A stretch of 64,000 bases of DNA. Origin: Borrelia sp. P9F1 (lineage in GTDB: Bacteria; Spirochaetota; Spirochaetia; Borreliales; Borreliaceae). How positions within the stretch are numbered: position 1 is the first letter of the stretch; each line of letters opens with the position of its first letter. The stretch is taken from the NCBI RefSeq assembly GCF_030436115.1, contig NZ_CP129407.1:590502-654501 (forward strand), in the 5' to 3' direction. Below are positions 39,647-50,144 of this stretch, piece by piece. A model generated the notes under the pieces. The model saw only the letters and a list, made by a program, of their open reading frames with translations, did no database searches and was not told the DNA's origin. The position numbers and the translations under genes are program-made.

Positions 39647-41848
39647 ATGGATGGTGATCTAGTAAATGTTAAATTAAAAAATATGAGGTTTTTTCTTTAT
39701 TTCGTGCTTTTTGTTTTTGTCTGCTTTAGTTCGCTGTTTTTGGGGCAGGCCTATTTAAATTACAAAAATCAGTATGTAGAGCGTGTACGGTCTGATTTTG
39801 AGCTATTTTCAAGTAATGTATCTTCTAGGTTCAAGAGTAGGTACGGGTATGCCAGGGACGTACTTAGTGATTTTGTTAAGAATAATGACTTCTTAAGTGT
39901 TTTAAATACTGCTTCTAACAGATTTGTTTCGGGTGTAGACTTGAAGTCTATGCATGATTTAAATACGAGTAGCGCTTTGTTTTTAAATTCGAGGGAATTT
40001 GATGCGGTGAGTAAGGGTTTGCAGGGTATATCCTTTGCGGAAAATTCCTTAGAGGGAATTTTCTATATTCCTATTGGGCAGAATGTTTTACTCTCGGATA
40101 GAAGTTTTTCGTTTTTGGGTATAAAAAATATGATGGAAGACCCGATCTATTTTGTTCCTGCTAGGAATAATGTTGCTTATTATTCAAGTTATAAGAGAAT
40201 TAAGAATAAATTTTATTCCGTTGTAAGTATTCCGGCTGTTGGCAGTGACTCTGTATTAATGGGCGTGCTTTGCTTTATGGTTTGTTTTGACGATTTACTG
40301 AACGATATAGCGAATCAATTCAACTCTTATCTTAAGTCTAGCAATAAGAATTATGAATTTTTTATTGTTGACAGAGACTTTAGTCCTTTGTTTTTAAGCC
40401 TTAACGATGTAAGTATTGGAAATTTTGCGGAAGCTTATGAAAATAGTGTGTTGAGGCGAGCTCTTAATCATATTAAGACAGATGCTAATATTTCAAGATA
40501 TGTTTTCAAGCATAGGAATTCTTCCTATTTATTAAATTCTTCTCAGATTGATGGAAATGTGGTTCAGGGAATTGTTTTGAATATGGACTCTGTTCCTCTT
40601 GGGTTTCAGTCAGGTGCAGTATTTTTTCTGGGGTTTTTGCTTGTCTCCTTCTTCGTTATATTTTATCTTTGTAATAAATTGATTTTTCCTGTTATGGAAG
40701 ATTTTGGAATAATGCTTAATCACAAGAAGGCAAAAGAGGATGTTTTGGGTGTTGATTCTCTTGCGGATGTTCGGTACAGATCTTTGATTTTCTCTTACAT
40801 TAGTTCTGAGTTTGATGGCCTTTTCGTAAAGACTACTAATGCCATAAGTAGAGTTAGGGGCTATGCAAGTGAGTTGGGTAGCCACTTAGACGGGATAAGT
40901 ATATCTGAGGAAGGGATAGAGAGGATTAATAGCAGTCTTTTCACTTATGAGGGAATAGGAGATACTTTTTCTAAGTTTGAAAGAGCGATTGTCAATGTTT
41001 TAAAGGACTTTGAGTCAATATCTGAGCCAATTAGTGAGCATAACAAGAATATATCAGATATTGCTACCAAATTTGAGGAAAATGCTGCTGCTTTTTACGG
41101 AATAGATAAAAATTTGGAGATTTTTAATAAGGTGGTAGAATCAAATTCTGTAAACATTGAAAGTATAAAAAGTAAAGTTTTTGAATTAAATTCTGTTTTT
41201 GAAAATGTTAATGTGAATTTTTCTGAGCTTTTGTCTCAAACAAATAATCTTCAGAGTGCAAATAAACTTTTAGTTTCAATATCAAGTCAGACAAATATGC
41301 TTGCAATGAATGCTGCTATCGAGGCTGCGAAGGCTGGTGACGCTGGTAAGAGTTTTGCCGTGGTTGCGGAAGAGATTAGAAAACTTGCCATAAACTCTGG
41401 CAAGTATTCAACAACCATTAAGGATGAACTTAAGATAGTCAATAGTATTATTTCGCTCATAAGCACGGGAATAGATACTGTTTATAAAAATTTTATGGAT
41501 ATTCAAGATAATGTTAATAATAATTCTGTTCAACACGAAAGGATAAATGCTACTCTTGCTAGGCATATAAAAGAAATTGGATCTTTTAAGGATCAGTATT
41601 TGTCTAACGACATTAAGATTAAAGATGCTAAGAATATTTATAAGGAGATATTTAATAGTTACTTTTTCATTAGCGGAAAGTTTAATAATCTTAATAATGA
41701 TTTGGGTGAATTTGAGGTTTCTAAGATGAGTTTGGAAGCATTGGAACCCTTGCGCGAGCACATTGCCTTAGTTAATAAATCTAGAGAAAAGATTTCTAGA
41801 ATAAAGGATGTTATTGAAGATATCAATAATGAGCTCAAAGATGTTTGA
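39647..41848 (+). CDS. Methyl-accepting chemotaxis protein, membrane-bound
   Basis: 733 aa. Membrane helices lie near residues 13-35 and 323-345 with a periplasmic sensor between them. The cytoplasmic hairpin tip is [20 protein letters not shown] with [13 protein letters not shown] canonical HAMP domain is not obvious after the second helix. TTTGGAG precedes the ATG. It is divergent from the other large MCP and its stop lies 2 nt from the convergent murB stop. Ligand unknown. Confidence 0.92.
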   Translation: MDGDLVNVKLKNMRFFLYFVLFVFVCFSSLFLGQAYLNYKNQYVERVRSDFELFSSNVSSRFKSRYGYARDVLSDFVKNNDFLSVLNTASNRFVSGVDLKSMHDLNTSSALFLNSREFDAVSKGLQGISFAENSLEGIFYIPIGQNVLLSDRSFSFLGIKNMMEDPIYFVPARNNVAYYSSYKRIKNKFYSVVSIPAVGSDSVLMGVLCFMVCFDDLLNDIANQFNSYLKSSNKNYEFFIVDRDFSPLFLSLNDVSIGNFAEAYENSVLRRALNHIKTDANISRYVFKHRNSSYLLNSSQIDGNVVQGIVLNMDSVPLGFQSGAVFFLGFLLVSFFVIFYLCNKLIFPVMEDFGIMLNHKKAKEDVLGVDSLADVRYRSLIFSYISSEFDGLFVKTTNAISRVRGYASELGSHLDGISISEEGIERINSSLFTYEGIGDTFSKFERAIVNVLKDFESISEPISEHNKNISDIATKFEENAAAFYGIDKNLEIFNKVVESNSVNIESIKSKVFELNSVFENVNVNFSELLSQTNNLQSANKLLVSISSQTNMLAMNAAIEAAKAGDAGKSFAVVAEEIRKLAINSGKYSTTIKDELKIVNSIISLISTGIDTVYKNFMDIQDNVNNNSVQHERINATLARHIKEIGSFKDQYLSNDIKIKDAKNIYKEIFNSYFFISGKFNNLNNDLGEFEVSKMSLEALEPLREHIALVNKSREKISRIKDVIEDINNELKDV

Positions 41849-41850
41849 TT

Positions 41851-42768
41851 TTAAGTTTCATCTTTAAACCCAATGTAGAGAACTTCTTCTTCTAGTGAAA
41901 AACCTGTTTTTATCTTTACTTCATCTTTTACTCTCTCAATCAGGGTTTTGATGTCTCTGGAACGCGCGTTGTTTTTATTTATAATAAAGTTTCCATGGTT
42001 GGGGGATACAAGTGCATCTCCAATTTTGAGCCCTTTGAGATTGCATTCTTCGATTATTTTTCCAGTAGGTTTTAGGAATTTTTTATTGTTTTTAAATGTA
42101 CTTCCACTACTCGGGAATAGATAATGTCCTCTATCTATCCTATTTTGTTTATTTCGTTTCATAATATTTAAAATGTGCATCCTATTTCCCTTTGATAGGT
42201 TCAGGGTTGCTTCCAATATGAAAATATTTTTTTTTTGAAATGGCGAGGTCTTGTATGAAAAATCATTTCTTTCAAATTTTTTGCAGATAGTCTGTCCGTT
42301 CTCGTCTACAAAAACAACCAAATCTAGTATTTCAGAGATTTCACTACCAAAACACCTGGCGTTCATCCAAAGGGCACCTCCAAGTGTACCGGGGATTCCG
42401 TATATAAACTCTAAGCCGCTTAACTCGTTTTCCAGGGCAAAATTGCATAAATCTTCAAAGTTAGTACCGCATTCAGCAGTGATCTTATTTTCCTGAAGTG
42501 TAATTTTATTCAGATAACCGGTGTATATTATGGGAAAATTAAGATCTTCCTCGTCGTTTATTAATAAATTTGAACCCCCTCCCAAAACAAATATTTTAAT
42601 TCTCTCTTCCAGTGCTGTTTTAAATATGAACTCCGCTTCCTTGCTTGTTTTGGGAATCAAAAACAACCTAGAAATGCCTCCTATCTTGTAGGTAGTGTAG
42701 TTTGCAAGATTTACCGCAATGGGAGTAGATTTGATCTTACTGAGAAAACTATTGATGTTCTCACGCAT
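41851..42768 (-). CDS. murB: UDP-N-acetylenolpyruvoylglucosamine reductase
   Basis: 305 aa FAD-dependent enzyme that reduces UDP-GlcNAc-enolpyruvate to UDP-MurNAc. Motifs are VLGGGSNLLI (FAD binding), GIPGTLGGALWMNARC and the catalytic Ser in PSSGSTFKN. The Leu-Lys-Gly-Leu region and a C-terminal Glu are also in place. An AGGAG abuts the ATG without the usual spacing, which is odd, but no better start is nearby. It ends 2 nt from the convergent MCP gene. Confidence 0.95.
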   Translation of the reverse strand: MRENINSFLSKIKSTPIAVNLANYTTYKIGGISRLFLIPKTSKEAEFIFKTALEERIKIFVLGGGSNLLINDEEDLNFPIIYTGYLNKITLQENKITAECGTNFEDLCNFALENELSGLEFIYGIPGTLGGALWMNARCFGSEISEILDLVVFVDENGQTICKKFERNDFSYKTSPFQKKNIFILEATLNLSKGNRMHILNIMKRNKQNRIDRGHYLFPSSGSTFKNNKKFLKPTGKIIEECNLKGLKIGDALVSPNHGNFIINKNNARSRDIKTLIERVKDEVKIKTGFSLEEEVLYIGFKDET

Positions 42769-42985
42769 CTCCTAATTCTATATTAAATAAGTACTTTTTA
42801 CAAATCTGAACTGAAATTTTAGAAATCATCTTGTTAAGTGGATTGTAAAAATTTCATCAATTGCATTGTTAATAAGTTTGTTAAATTATGGGTTTTATAA
42901 TAGACTTGTATGGTAAGCTAGTTTGGGATTTTTAAACGGGAATTTTTGTCTTGTTTTCTACAAGAGTTGGCTTTTCACAGAGTAT

Positions 42986-44428
42986 ATGATTCTTAAGTTA
43001 TATAACACAAAGACAAGGGGTTTATCTGAAGTAAAAAAGATTGAAGAGACTAAAGTCTATGCTTGTGGCCCTACTGTTTATAATTATGCACACATCGGTA
43101 ATCTTAGAACTTATATTTTTGAGGACTTGCTGGTTAAGTCTTTAAAGCTTTTAGGCTATAGTGTCAATTATGCAATGAATATTACTGATATTGGACACTT
43201 AACGGGTGAATTTGACGAGGGTGAAGACAAGATAGTTAAGGCTGCACGAGAGAGAGGACTTACAGTTTACGAGATTAGTAGGGTTTTTACGAAAGCTTTT
43301 TTTGGTGATTGTGAGAAATTGAATATATTGCGTCCTGATAATGTCCTTATTGCAAGTGAATATATAGCTAACATGATAGAAGTTGTCAAAGTTCTTGAGG
43401 AAAGTAATTTTACTTATTTTGTTAATGGCAATGTTTATTTTGATACTTCTCGTTTTAAAAATTATGGACAGATGGCTGGAATTGGTCTATTTGATACTAA
43501 TAATTCTGTTTCCAGAGTTGAAGCAGATATATCAAAGAGGAATAAAACAGATTTCGTTTTGTGGTTTACAAATTCGAAATTTAGAGACCAGGAAATGAAA
43601 TGGGATTCGCCTTGGGGATTTGGTTATCCAAGTTGGCATTTGGAATGTGCCGCTATGAATTTGGATTGTTTTAAGGATACTCTTGATATTCATTTAGGGG
43701 GCGTTGATCATATTGGAGTTCATCACATAAATGAGATAGCTATAGTGGAATGTTACTTGAAGAAAGCATGGTGTGACATATTTGTTCATGGTGAATTTTT
43801 GATTATGGGAGACGAAAAGATGTCAAAATCAGGGGGTAATTTTATTACCATTAAAGATTTGGAAAATGATGGATTTTCTCCTCTAGATTTTAGATATCTT
43901 TGTTTAACGGCACATTACAGAACACAACTTAAATTTACATTAAATAATCTACGAGCATGTAGGATCACTAGAGAAAATATGATTAATAGGTTAGCATCTA
44001 TTTACTTTTCGCTAAATCAATCTGATATATCTTTGCTTGATAATACGGATAAGAATATTATTTCCTTTCAGGAGAGTGAGTATTATTGTAATTTTTTAGA
44101 AAAAATAGCTTTTGATTTAAGTATTCCTCAAGTTTTGGCTTTACTTTGGGATGTCATTAAGGACCCTGAATTAGATTCGCTTTTAAAGCTTAGGCTTGCA
44201 TTTAAGTTTGATGAAATTTTATCTTTAAGTTTAAAAGATGAGGTTTTGCAGGCTATTAAGAGGGATGATGTGTATATTGATGATTGGATGAACGTTTTAT
44301 TGGAAGAGAGACGAATTGCAAAGTTAAGAAGAGATTTTAATCGTGCTGATGAGATTAGGAAGTATTTTGCTTCTAAAGGGTTTGTTTTAATCGATACTCA
44401 AGAGGGGACTAGGGTTAGAAGAGGTTAG
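42986..44428 (+). CDS. cysS: Cysteinyl-tRNA synthetase
   Basis: 480 aa. The sequence begins [14 protein letters not shown], as usual for CysRS, so ATG 42986 is chosen over the upstream TTG at 42923. The HIGH motif is [12 protein letters not shown], preceded by the zinc Cys in ACGPTV; further zinc ligands are in WHLECAAM and HHINE; KMSKS is KMSKSGGN. The preceding intergenic region has TATAAT at 42896-42901. The next gene starts 4 nt after the stop. Confidence 0.96.
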   Translation: MILKLYNTKTRGLSEVKKIEETKVYACGPTVYNYAHIGNLRTYIFEDLLVKSLKLLGYSVNYAMNITDIGHLTGEFDEGEDKIVKAARERGLTVYEISRVFTKAFFGDCEKLNILRPDNVLIASEYIANMIEVVKVLEESNFTYFVNGNVYFDTSRFKNYGQMAGIGLFDTNNSVSRVEADISKRNKTDFVLWFTNSKFRDQEMKWDSPWGFGYPSWHLECAAMNLDCFKDTLDIHLGGVDHIGVHHINEIAIVECYLKKAWCDIFVHGEFLIMGDEKMSKSGGNFITIKDLENDGFSPLDFRYLCLTAHYRTQLKFTLNNLRACRITRENMINRLASIYFSLNQSDISLLDNTDKNIISFQESEYYCNFLEKIAFDLSIPQVLALLWDVIKDPELDSLLKLRLAFKFDEILSLSLKDEVLQAIKRDDVYIDDWMNVLLEERRIAKLRRDFNRADEIRKYFASKGFVLIDTQEGTRVRRG

Positions 44429-44432
44429 GGTA

Positions 44433-45998
44433 TTGGCAAAATCTTTTAGTAGTAAGTATTTTGTTTTAGTCTTGATTTTTATCATTTTTTTGGGTTTGTT
44501 TATTCTTTCCGGTTTCTTATTTTATTTAAAACCTGTGATTTATGAGATATCGCCGATACCTGCTTCGCATGAGAATGTAATTGTAATTAGAGGGTATAAT
44601 TTGGGGAATAAAATAGGGGACATCAATATTAATGATCACTATTTGATGAAGAGTAGTATCGTCAGTTGGAGAGACGAAGAAATAGTTTTCAGGATTACAG
44701 ATGAAATAAATTCGGGACTTCTTTTCGTAAGAAGTGAGCAAGGGTTTAGCAATGAACTTTTTCTTGTGATTAGTAGGCAGGTTCCAGTTAAGCTTGAAAG
44801 TGAGAATAAGCCATTGCTTTTTGATGCCGAGAGATTAATCTTAATGACTAATATTCCTGTTACATTAAGGGGCAGGAATTTAGCATCGGATTTTTCTGTT
44901 GTTGAGGTATTTGTGCAAACGCAGCAGCATCTTTATAAAGTTCTTCCTCAAGATATATTGAAGATATCTGGAGATGAAATTGAATTTATTCCTCCAAAGA
45001 CATTAAATCATAAAGGAGAGATCTTCTTATTGGTTGACGGAGTTAGGAGCAATAAAATTTCCTTTAATTTTAAGTCAAATTTTTTTAAGTGGACTTTAGG
45101 CGAGTTTAATAACTTTAGGATATCTCAAGAGATTTTTTTTGAGCAAGGTTCCGATAAAGATTCTAAGCTTAAACGGGATGATATTAATTTTAATGTTTTT
45201 TATTTAGGTCCCATTGAAAATGAGAGGCAAAAGATTAAGTTTTTAAATAATGGTGGTACTGGTCTGGATTTGAATAATTTGTTTTTTGAAAGTTTAAGAG
45301 TTAATAAACATTATTTGAAGTTCGAAGTTGAAGCTTATGGGTTAAGTTTGGAAGTAGTGGGTGATGGACAATTTTTATATGACATTAAGGTAAATAAAAA
45401 TAGTGATACGAATGAATTTAAGACATATGTTTTAAATAAAAGGAACGATTATTTGTTGTATGATTTACTTGATTTAAGTCCAATTACTGCAAGAATGCGC
45501 GAGACAGATGGTGAGTCAGCTTATAAGTTGGCTAAATCTATTATCGATGCTTTAGTATTGTATTTTAAGATTACAGGTAATAATAGTATGAGCTTGGAGG
45601 AATCTATTAAGAGAAAAGAAATCTCTGAAGAAAATCTAATTACACTTACTAATTTATTGTTTTTACGGGAAGGCATACCTTTAAGAACAGCGGTTGGGTT
45701 TTATTTTGATTCTGAGTCTTCTATTCTTAAGAACCATACTTGGTGTGAGTTTTTTCTAGACTCCGTTGGGTTTATCTATTTTGATATAATAAAGGCGGTG
45801 GCATTTAAGAATAGTTCTAAATATTTCGTGAATATGTCAGAGAATTATATTCATTATGGGTATAAGGAGAGTTTTGATGATTACTTGCCTTTTAATGAAT
45901 ATATAGATTTAGGGTTGTTAAAATACAAAAGCTTAACAAATAGCGGTTATTCTCTGAATTATAGCTTGACTTTGGAGGAAAATATTAATGAGAGATAA
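44433..45998 (+). CDS. Membrane-anchored TIG-domain protein with transglutaminase-like C-terminal region
   Basis: 521 aa starting with TTG. One N-terminal membrane helix (about residues 9-30) is followed by an IPT/TIG-like domain ([21 protein letters not shown]). In the C-terminal third, [15 protein letters not shown] and [17 protein letters not shown] match the gIPaR-GY and H-W-E...D parts of transglutaminase-like domains. The expected catalytic Cys before them is not found ([13 protein letters not shown]), so activity is doubtful. Most of the protein should lie in the periplasm. It sits between cysS and glyA, overlapping glyA by 11 nt. Confidence 0.7.
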   Translation: MAKSFSSKYFVLVLIFIIFLGLFILSGFLFYLKPVIYEISPIPASHENVIVIRGYNLGNKIGDININDHYLMKSSIVSWRDEEIVFRITDEINSGLLFVRSEQGFSNELFLVISRQVPVKLESENKPLLFDAERLILMTNIPVTLRGRNLASDFSVVEVFVQTQQHLYKVLPQDILKISGDEIEFIPPKTLNHKGEIFLLVDGVRSNKISFNFKSNFFKWTLGEFNNFRISQEIFFEQGSDKDSKLKRDDINFNVFYLGPIENERQKIKFLNNGGTGLDLNNLFFESLRVNKHYLKFEVEAYGLSLEVVGDGQFLYDIKVNKNSDTNEFKTYVLNKRNDYLLYDLLDLSPITARMRETDGESAYKLAKSIIDALVLYFKITGNNSMSLEESIKRKEISEENLITLTNLLFLREGIPLRTAVGFYFDSESSILKNHTWCEFFLDSVGFIYFDIIKAVAFKNSSKYFVNMSENYIHYGYKESFDDYLPFNEYIDLGLLKYKSLTNSGYSLNYSLTLEENINER

Positions 45999-47241
45999 TG
46001 ATCTATTTGATTTAATTGATAAAGAGTATAAGCGAGAGAAAGAAAATATTGGGCTTATTGCTTCAGAAAATTTTGTATCTTCAGATGTAAGGGAAGCTGT
46101 TGGGAGTATTTTAACCAATAAATATGCGGAGGGGTATCCTTTAAAGAGATACTATGGGGGTTGTTTCATTGTTGATGAGATTGAAAGCTTAGCCATAGCT
46201 AGAGCAAGAGAACTTTTTAGTGCAAATTATGCCAATGTACAACCTCATAGTGGATCGCAAGCTAACATGGCTGCAATAATGGCACTAATTAATCCTGGAG
46301 ATAGAATCCTTGGAATGGAATTGTCCCATGGAGGGCATTTAACGCATGGAAGCAAAGTTAGTTTTTCTGGAATATTTTTTAATGCGTATTCTTATGGAGT
46401 GTCAAAGGATACTGAGACTATTGATTATGATGAGGTTAGAAAGATAGCTAAGGAGTGTAGACCTAATTTAATAATAGCAGGTGCTTCCTCTTACTCAAGG
46501 GAGATTGATTTTAAAAAGTTCCGCCAAATAGCCGATGAGGTTTCTGCTTATCTTTTATGTGACATTGCTCATACAGCAGGTCTTGTTGCCGCGGGCTTGC
46601 ATAACTCGCCTATTGATGTTGCACATGTTACCACCAGTACTACCCATAAGACGTTAAGGGGCCCTAGAGGAGGTTTGATTCTTTCAGGCAAGGAATCTGG
46701 GAGAATGGTTAATTTTAATAAGAGGGAGAGAGTTTTGGAAAGTGCGATTAATTCTTGTGTTTTTCCAGGAACTCAGGGTGGGCCTTTAATGCATGTTATA
46801 GCAGGCAAGGCAGTGGCTTTTGGAGAAGCTTTAAGGAAAGAATTTAAAGATTATATTTCTAAAGTCATAGAGAATACTAAAGCGATGGCTGACTATTTTA
46901 GTGCAGAGGGTTTCAGAATTGTTAGTGGTGGGACAGACAATCATTTATTTTTAGTTGATCTTGGTGTTTTGGATATGACAGGAGCTGAAGCTGAGAAAAT
47001 ACTTGAAGGCGTAAACATTACGCTTAATAAAAACGCTATTCCTTTTGATTCAAAAAGTCCTTCTGTAGCCTCTGGTATTAGAATAGGAGCAGCGGCTGTT
47101 ACTTCAAGGGGACTAGGTAAAGATGATTCTTTAAGGGTTGCAAGTTTTATTAATAGAGCTTTAAGGACTAAATCAGAAAGTGAGCTTGTAAGTATAAAGA
47201 AAGAAGTTATAGAATTTATTAGCAGTTTTAGTATGCCTTGA
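45988..47241 (+). CDS. glyA: Serine hydroxymethyltransferase
   Basis: 417 aa PLP enzyme that interconverts serine and glycine and loads tetrahydrofolate with one-carbon units. Motifs are [15 protein letters not shown], the cofactor-site HSGSQANMA, and the PLP-lysine motif [22 protein letters not shown] precedes the ATG at 45988, inside the 3' end of the previous gene, so translation is probably coupled. Confidence 0.97.
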   Translation: MRDNDLFDLIDKEYKREKENIGLIASENFVSSDVREAVGSILTNKYAEGYPLKRYYGGCFIVDEIESLAIARARELFSANYANVQPHSGSQANMAAIMALINPGDRILGMELSHGGHLTHGSKVSFSGIFFNAYSYGVSKDTETIDYDEVRKIAKECRPNLIIAGASSYSREIDFKKFRQIADEVSAYLLCDIAHTAGLVAAGLHNSPIDVAHVTTSTTHKTLRGPRGGLILSGKESGRMVNFNKRERVLESAINSCVFPGTQGGPLMHVIAGKAVAFGEALRKEFKDYISKVIENTKAMADYFSAEGFRIVSGGTDNHLFLVDLGVLDMTGAEAEKILEGVNITLNKNAIPFDSKSPSVASGIRIGAAAVTSRGLGKDDSLRVASFINRALRTKSESELVSIKKEVIEFISSFSMP

Positions 47242-47263
47242 TTTAATTTACAGGTCATTTGTT

Positions 47264-48016
47264 TTGATATCTAATTTGCTTCGAATTTTCTTTTTGTTGA
47301 TATTGTTTATTTTTATTTTCAATCCCTTTGTTTTGAGTATATTTTTTATGTTTATTATTTTTTTAATAATTTCCAGTCTTTTAGGCGGATTTAGGATATA
47401 TACAACAAGGGATTATTCTTATTCCAGGGCGAGAGAGTTCGAATTTTACAAGCTATCTTTTTTGCTTATGGCCAAGTTGATTTCTATTTTAGGATCAATT
47501 TCTGGGGAGCAATTAAATTATATTAACTTTATTATTAATTCTTTAAATTTATCCGAAAGACATAAAACAGAGCTCTACAATATATTTCATTTTTCAATCA
47601 CTAAGAACAGAAATGCAGACAAGATATTGTACACATTAAAGCTTGGATATTTTCAACACAGAGATCTTTTTGTTTGGCTTGTTTCAGCGCTTAAAGAGAT
47701 TAATAATTTGGCCAGATATAAAAACTCAGAGGGGGATAAATTCATTCTTTATGTTATTTCTTTTCTTGAACTTGATTTTGAAAGTTATAATACTTATAAA
47801 AATGTTAACATAGAGATCATTAATCCCTACGATGTAATGGGGTTGAAATACAACTCTAGCGATGATGATATAAAGAGAGCATATAAAAAATTGGTCATTC
47901 AATTTCATCCGGATAGATTTACAAATGATCCCATTAGGCAAAAGGAGGCCAGTGAGAAATTCATTAAGATTCGAGATGCTTATGAAAAGATATGCAAAGA
48001 AAGAAAGTTAAAATAA
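47264..48016 (+). CDS. DjlA-like membrane-anchored J-domain protein
   Basis: 250 aa starting with TTG. There is a strongly hydrophobic N terminus (two close helices within residues 5-45), a central helical region resembling a TerB-like module, and a C-terminal J domain (YDVMGLKYNSSDDDIKRAYKKL, HPD motif near residue 215). The order matches DjlA-type co-chaperones that stimulate DnaK at the inner membrane. It lies 22 nt after glyA. A strong hairpin follows its stop. Confidence 0.82.
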   Translation: MISNLLRIFFLLILFIFIFNPFVLSIFFMFIIFLIISSLLGGFRIYTTRDYSYSRAREFEFYKLSFLLMAKLISILGSISGEQLNYINFIINSLNLSERHKTELYNIFHFSITKNRNADKILYTLKLGYFQHRDLFVWLVSALKEINNLARYKNSEGDKFILYVISFLELDFESYNTYKNVNIEIINPYDVMGLKYNSSDDDIKRAYKKLVIQFHPDRFTNDPIRQKEASEKFIKIRDAYEKICKERKLK

Positions 48017-48030
48017 GAACATCTTTAAGT

Positions 48031-48068
48031 AATCCTTCTGACATAAGATTTGGTTACTCAGAAGGATT
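48031..48068. terminator. Bidirectional intrinsic terminator between djlA-like gene and p66
   Basis: Perfect 11-bp arms AATCCTTCTGA (48031-48041) and TCAGAAGGATT (48058-48068) with a 16-nt loop, followed on the + strand by a T-rich stretch. The arms lie between two convergent genes, so the element can stop both transcripts. Confidence 0.85.
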
Positions 48069-48081
48069 TATTTTTATTTAA

Positions 48082-49884
48082 CTATTCGTCAAAAGCTACT
48101 TTAAATGATAGGAATACGCTTCCCGCTCTGTCCTTTTTTGCAAGAATATCGTTGGAATCCCATCCAAGTGTAATTGTTGTAAATTTTATTAGCTTTTCTA
48201 GGTCAAGCCCGGCTTTTAAGTATAATTTTTTGTCTGAACCTTTAAATGACCCCAAAATGTGAGTACCTACATATGGAGTTACGTATGACTTTGGTGATAT
48301 AGATGCTAAAGGTATTGCGTAATCAACATACAAAGCAGCTCCGAGCTTAGCTGCGCTTACAAATGATACAGAAGGCTCATCCGATACGGGAGTAGTCTGG
48401 TTTAGAAGAGCAATGATGTCATCTACATTAGGCTTTTCTTTTAATAAGTCATAAATTCCACCCGAAATTATCCAACCAAGTCCAGGAATAATCCCCTTTT
48501 TGTTATCTTCGTAAGTTGATATTTCAACATTTAAAGTCTTAAATGATTTCTTTGCAATATCCTTTACTAGTTTCTTTCCAGAAGCTGGGTTATATAGATT
48601 TTGTCCATAATTAACTCCAACACCGATTCCAGATTTTTTATCTTGTTCTCCAAATACTCTTTTGCTATAAGAATCTTTTCCTTTAATAGAAAATGACTCT
48701 TTCTCGCCTTCATCCTTATTCCAGGCAAAACCTATGTTGGCTCCTACAGAGAATGCAAAATTGGTTTTTTTGTCTTGATTAAAGCCAAGTTTATTTTCTG
48801 CTGGATTGAACACCCCATCCTTATCATCTGGCGTATTTGCTTTCTTCGAAATGTGTCCAAATGTAGAAAAATCGCTAGCAAATAGATCTATTCCCAAATC
48901 AGATCCTGTTTGGAAAATTAAATAGGTATTCTTATTGTTTATCTTTGCAATCCCAAGCTTATATTGAAAACCAAGAGAAGCTATAATAGATGTGTTTGAC
49001 AGGGTTGGAACGACTAGATCAGATCCAATCGTAGCTTTATCCTTCAATCCGTACGTTATAGACGATCGGTTGAACTTTTTATTTCCAAATGCACCTGATA
49101 CTCCAAAATTTAATTCAAGTGGTGTTTCTGCTACTACAGTTGTACTGTCTTTTTCTAGCTCATTTTTTATTGGTTTCCATTTTACTTGAGTCCCGTAAAG
49201 CATACCAGTGTAAATGTTATTATAAGGCTTGTTTTTGTCGTTTAGTTTTCCATGGTTTCTATTACCCGTTCCCGTAGCTCCAATTGCTAGTATAAGTTCC
49301 AATTGAGGGATACTGTATCCAAACTGCAGTGTTCCTATCTTTTTGGCTGTACCTCTTGCAAGAATTGTCTTTCGCAAGGCCCTGTCATCGCTAGGGAACC
49401 CATAGTAGTCACTCTTGATGCTAGTCATTGGAGCATAGCTAAACAATGATTCTTGATTAAAATCAAAGTCAGTCATTGAGTTCATCTTAACGTAAAAATC
49501 ATATACATTTATTTTTGCTACGATATCGCCTACATCAAGCTTAAAAGAGGCGTCCTTTTGTCCTTCAACCTTTAAAGCTAAATCCTCTATTTTAACGTAA
49601 GCCGAAAAGGGATCGTCTTTCCCCACTTCTGCATGTTTTTTAAATGGCAAAAACTTAATTCCTATTTTACTTTTGTTTTCCAAGCCAGGAACTTGTTCAT
49701 CCATGTCTAGCCTAAACTCACTGGTGTTTTCAAATTCGAATTTAGGTTTCCATAGATCTAGGCTAAACGAATCCTTCTCTTCCTTTTTGTCTTGCGTTGT
49801 GACTTGCGTCGTGTCTTGTGCAAAACCCGACGTAAAAGCGATCAGCCACAGACCAAAAACGTATAACATCAGTTTTTTATTCAT
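48082..49884 (-). CDS. p66: Outer-membrane porin P66
   Basis: 600 aa from the ATG at 49884, which has AAAGGAG upstream; the frame extends 19 codons further without support. A signal peptide with an Ala-X-Ala-like end (SGFAQ) is followed by a mature region with many short alternating beta-type strands ending in VFLSFKVAF, as expected for an outer-membrane beta barrel. P66 is a large-channel porin in Borrelia and binds integrins in Lyme-group species; relapsing-fever orthologues keep the porin role. A -10 box (TATAAT, minus strand) lies about 30 nt before the start. The upstream region also holds a long hairpin. Confidence 0.9.
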   Translation of the reverse strand: MNKKLMLYVFGLWLIAFTSGFAQDTTQVTTQDKKEEKDSFSLDLWKPKFEFENTSEFRLDMDEQVPGLENKSKIGIKFLPFKKHAEVGKDDPFSAYVKIEDLALKVEGQKDASFKLDVGDIVAKINVYDFYVKMNSMTDFDFNQESLFSYAPMTSIKSDYYGFPSDDRALRKTILARGTAKKIGTLQFGYSIPQLELILAIGATGTGNRNHGKLNDKNKPYNNIYTGMLYGTQVKWKPIKNELEKDSTTVVAETPLELNFGVSGAFGNKKFNRSSITYGLKDKATIGSDLVVPTLSNTSIIASLGFQYKLGIAKINNKNTYLIFQTGSDLGIDLFASDFSTFGHISKKANTPDDKDGVFNPAENKLGFNQDKKTNFAFSVGANIGFAWNKDEGEKESFSIKGKDSYSKRVFGEQDKKSGIGVGVNYGQNLYNPASGKKLVKDIAKKSFKTLNVEISTYEDNKKGIIPGLGWIISGGIYDLLKEKPNVDDIIALLNQTTPVSDEPSVSFVSAAKLGAALYVDYAIPLASISPKSYVTPYVGTHILGSFKGSDKKLYLKAGLDLEKLIKFTTITLGWDSNDILAKKDRAGSVFLSFKVAFDE

Positions 49885-50038
49885 TTGTATCTCCTTTGTT
49901 GTAAGACTTAGGTTTATTATAAGTTTTAAATAATACTTCATCTTGAGGCATTACTCCTTGGATAAAAATTCAAGCACCCCCGACTCATGATATTAACATT
50001 TAAACCAAAATTCAAGTATTTTTTAGTTTGAACTGCTT

Positions 50039-50088
50039 ATTTTCAAATAAGACTGAAAATTAATATTTTTTCAGTCTTATTTGAAAAT
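50039..50088. repeat. Perfect 21-bp inverted repeat between lctP and p66
   Basis: Arms 50039-50059 and 50068-50088 are exact reverse complements separated by an 8-nt loop (TTAATATT). The A/T-rich ends of the arms supply T-runs on either strand. It lies 56 nt after the lactate permease stop on the minus strand and about 155 nt upstream of p66, which is transcribed the same way. It most simply terminates the permease transcript; an added effect on p66 is possible. Confidence 0.85.
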
Positions 50089-50144
50089 GTTTTGACTTAT
50101 TAATATTTTGCTACCCTTATTTATTTAAATATTTAATTTAAAAT

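Noticed and set aside
42923-42985. N-terminal extension of CysRS
   Set aside because: CysRS proteins normally start at the MxLKLYNT motif, which is at the ATG 42986; the extension has no family counterpart.
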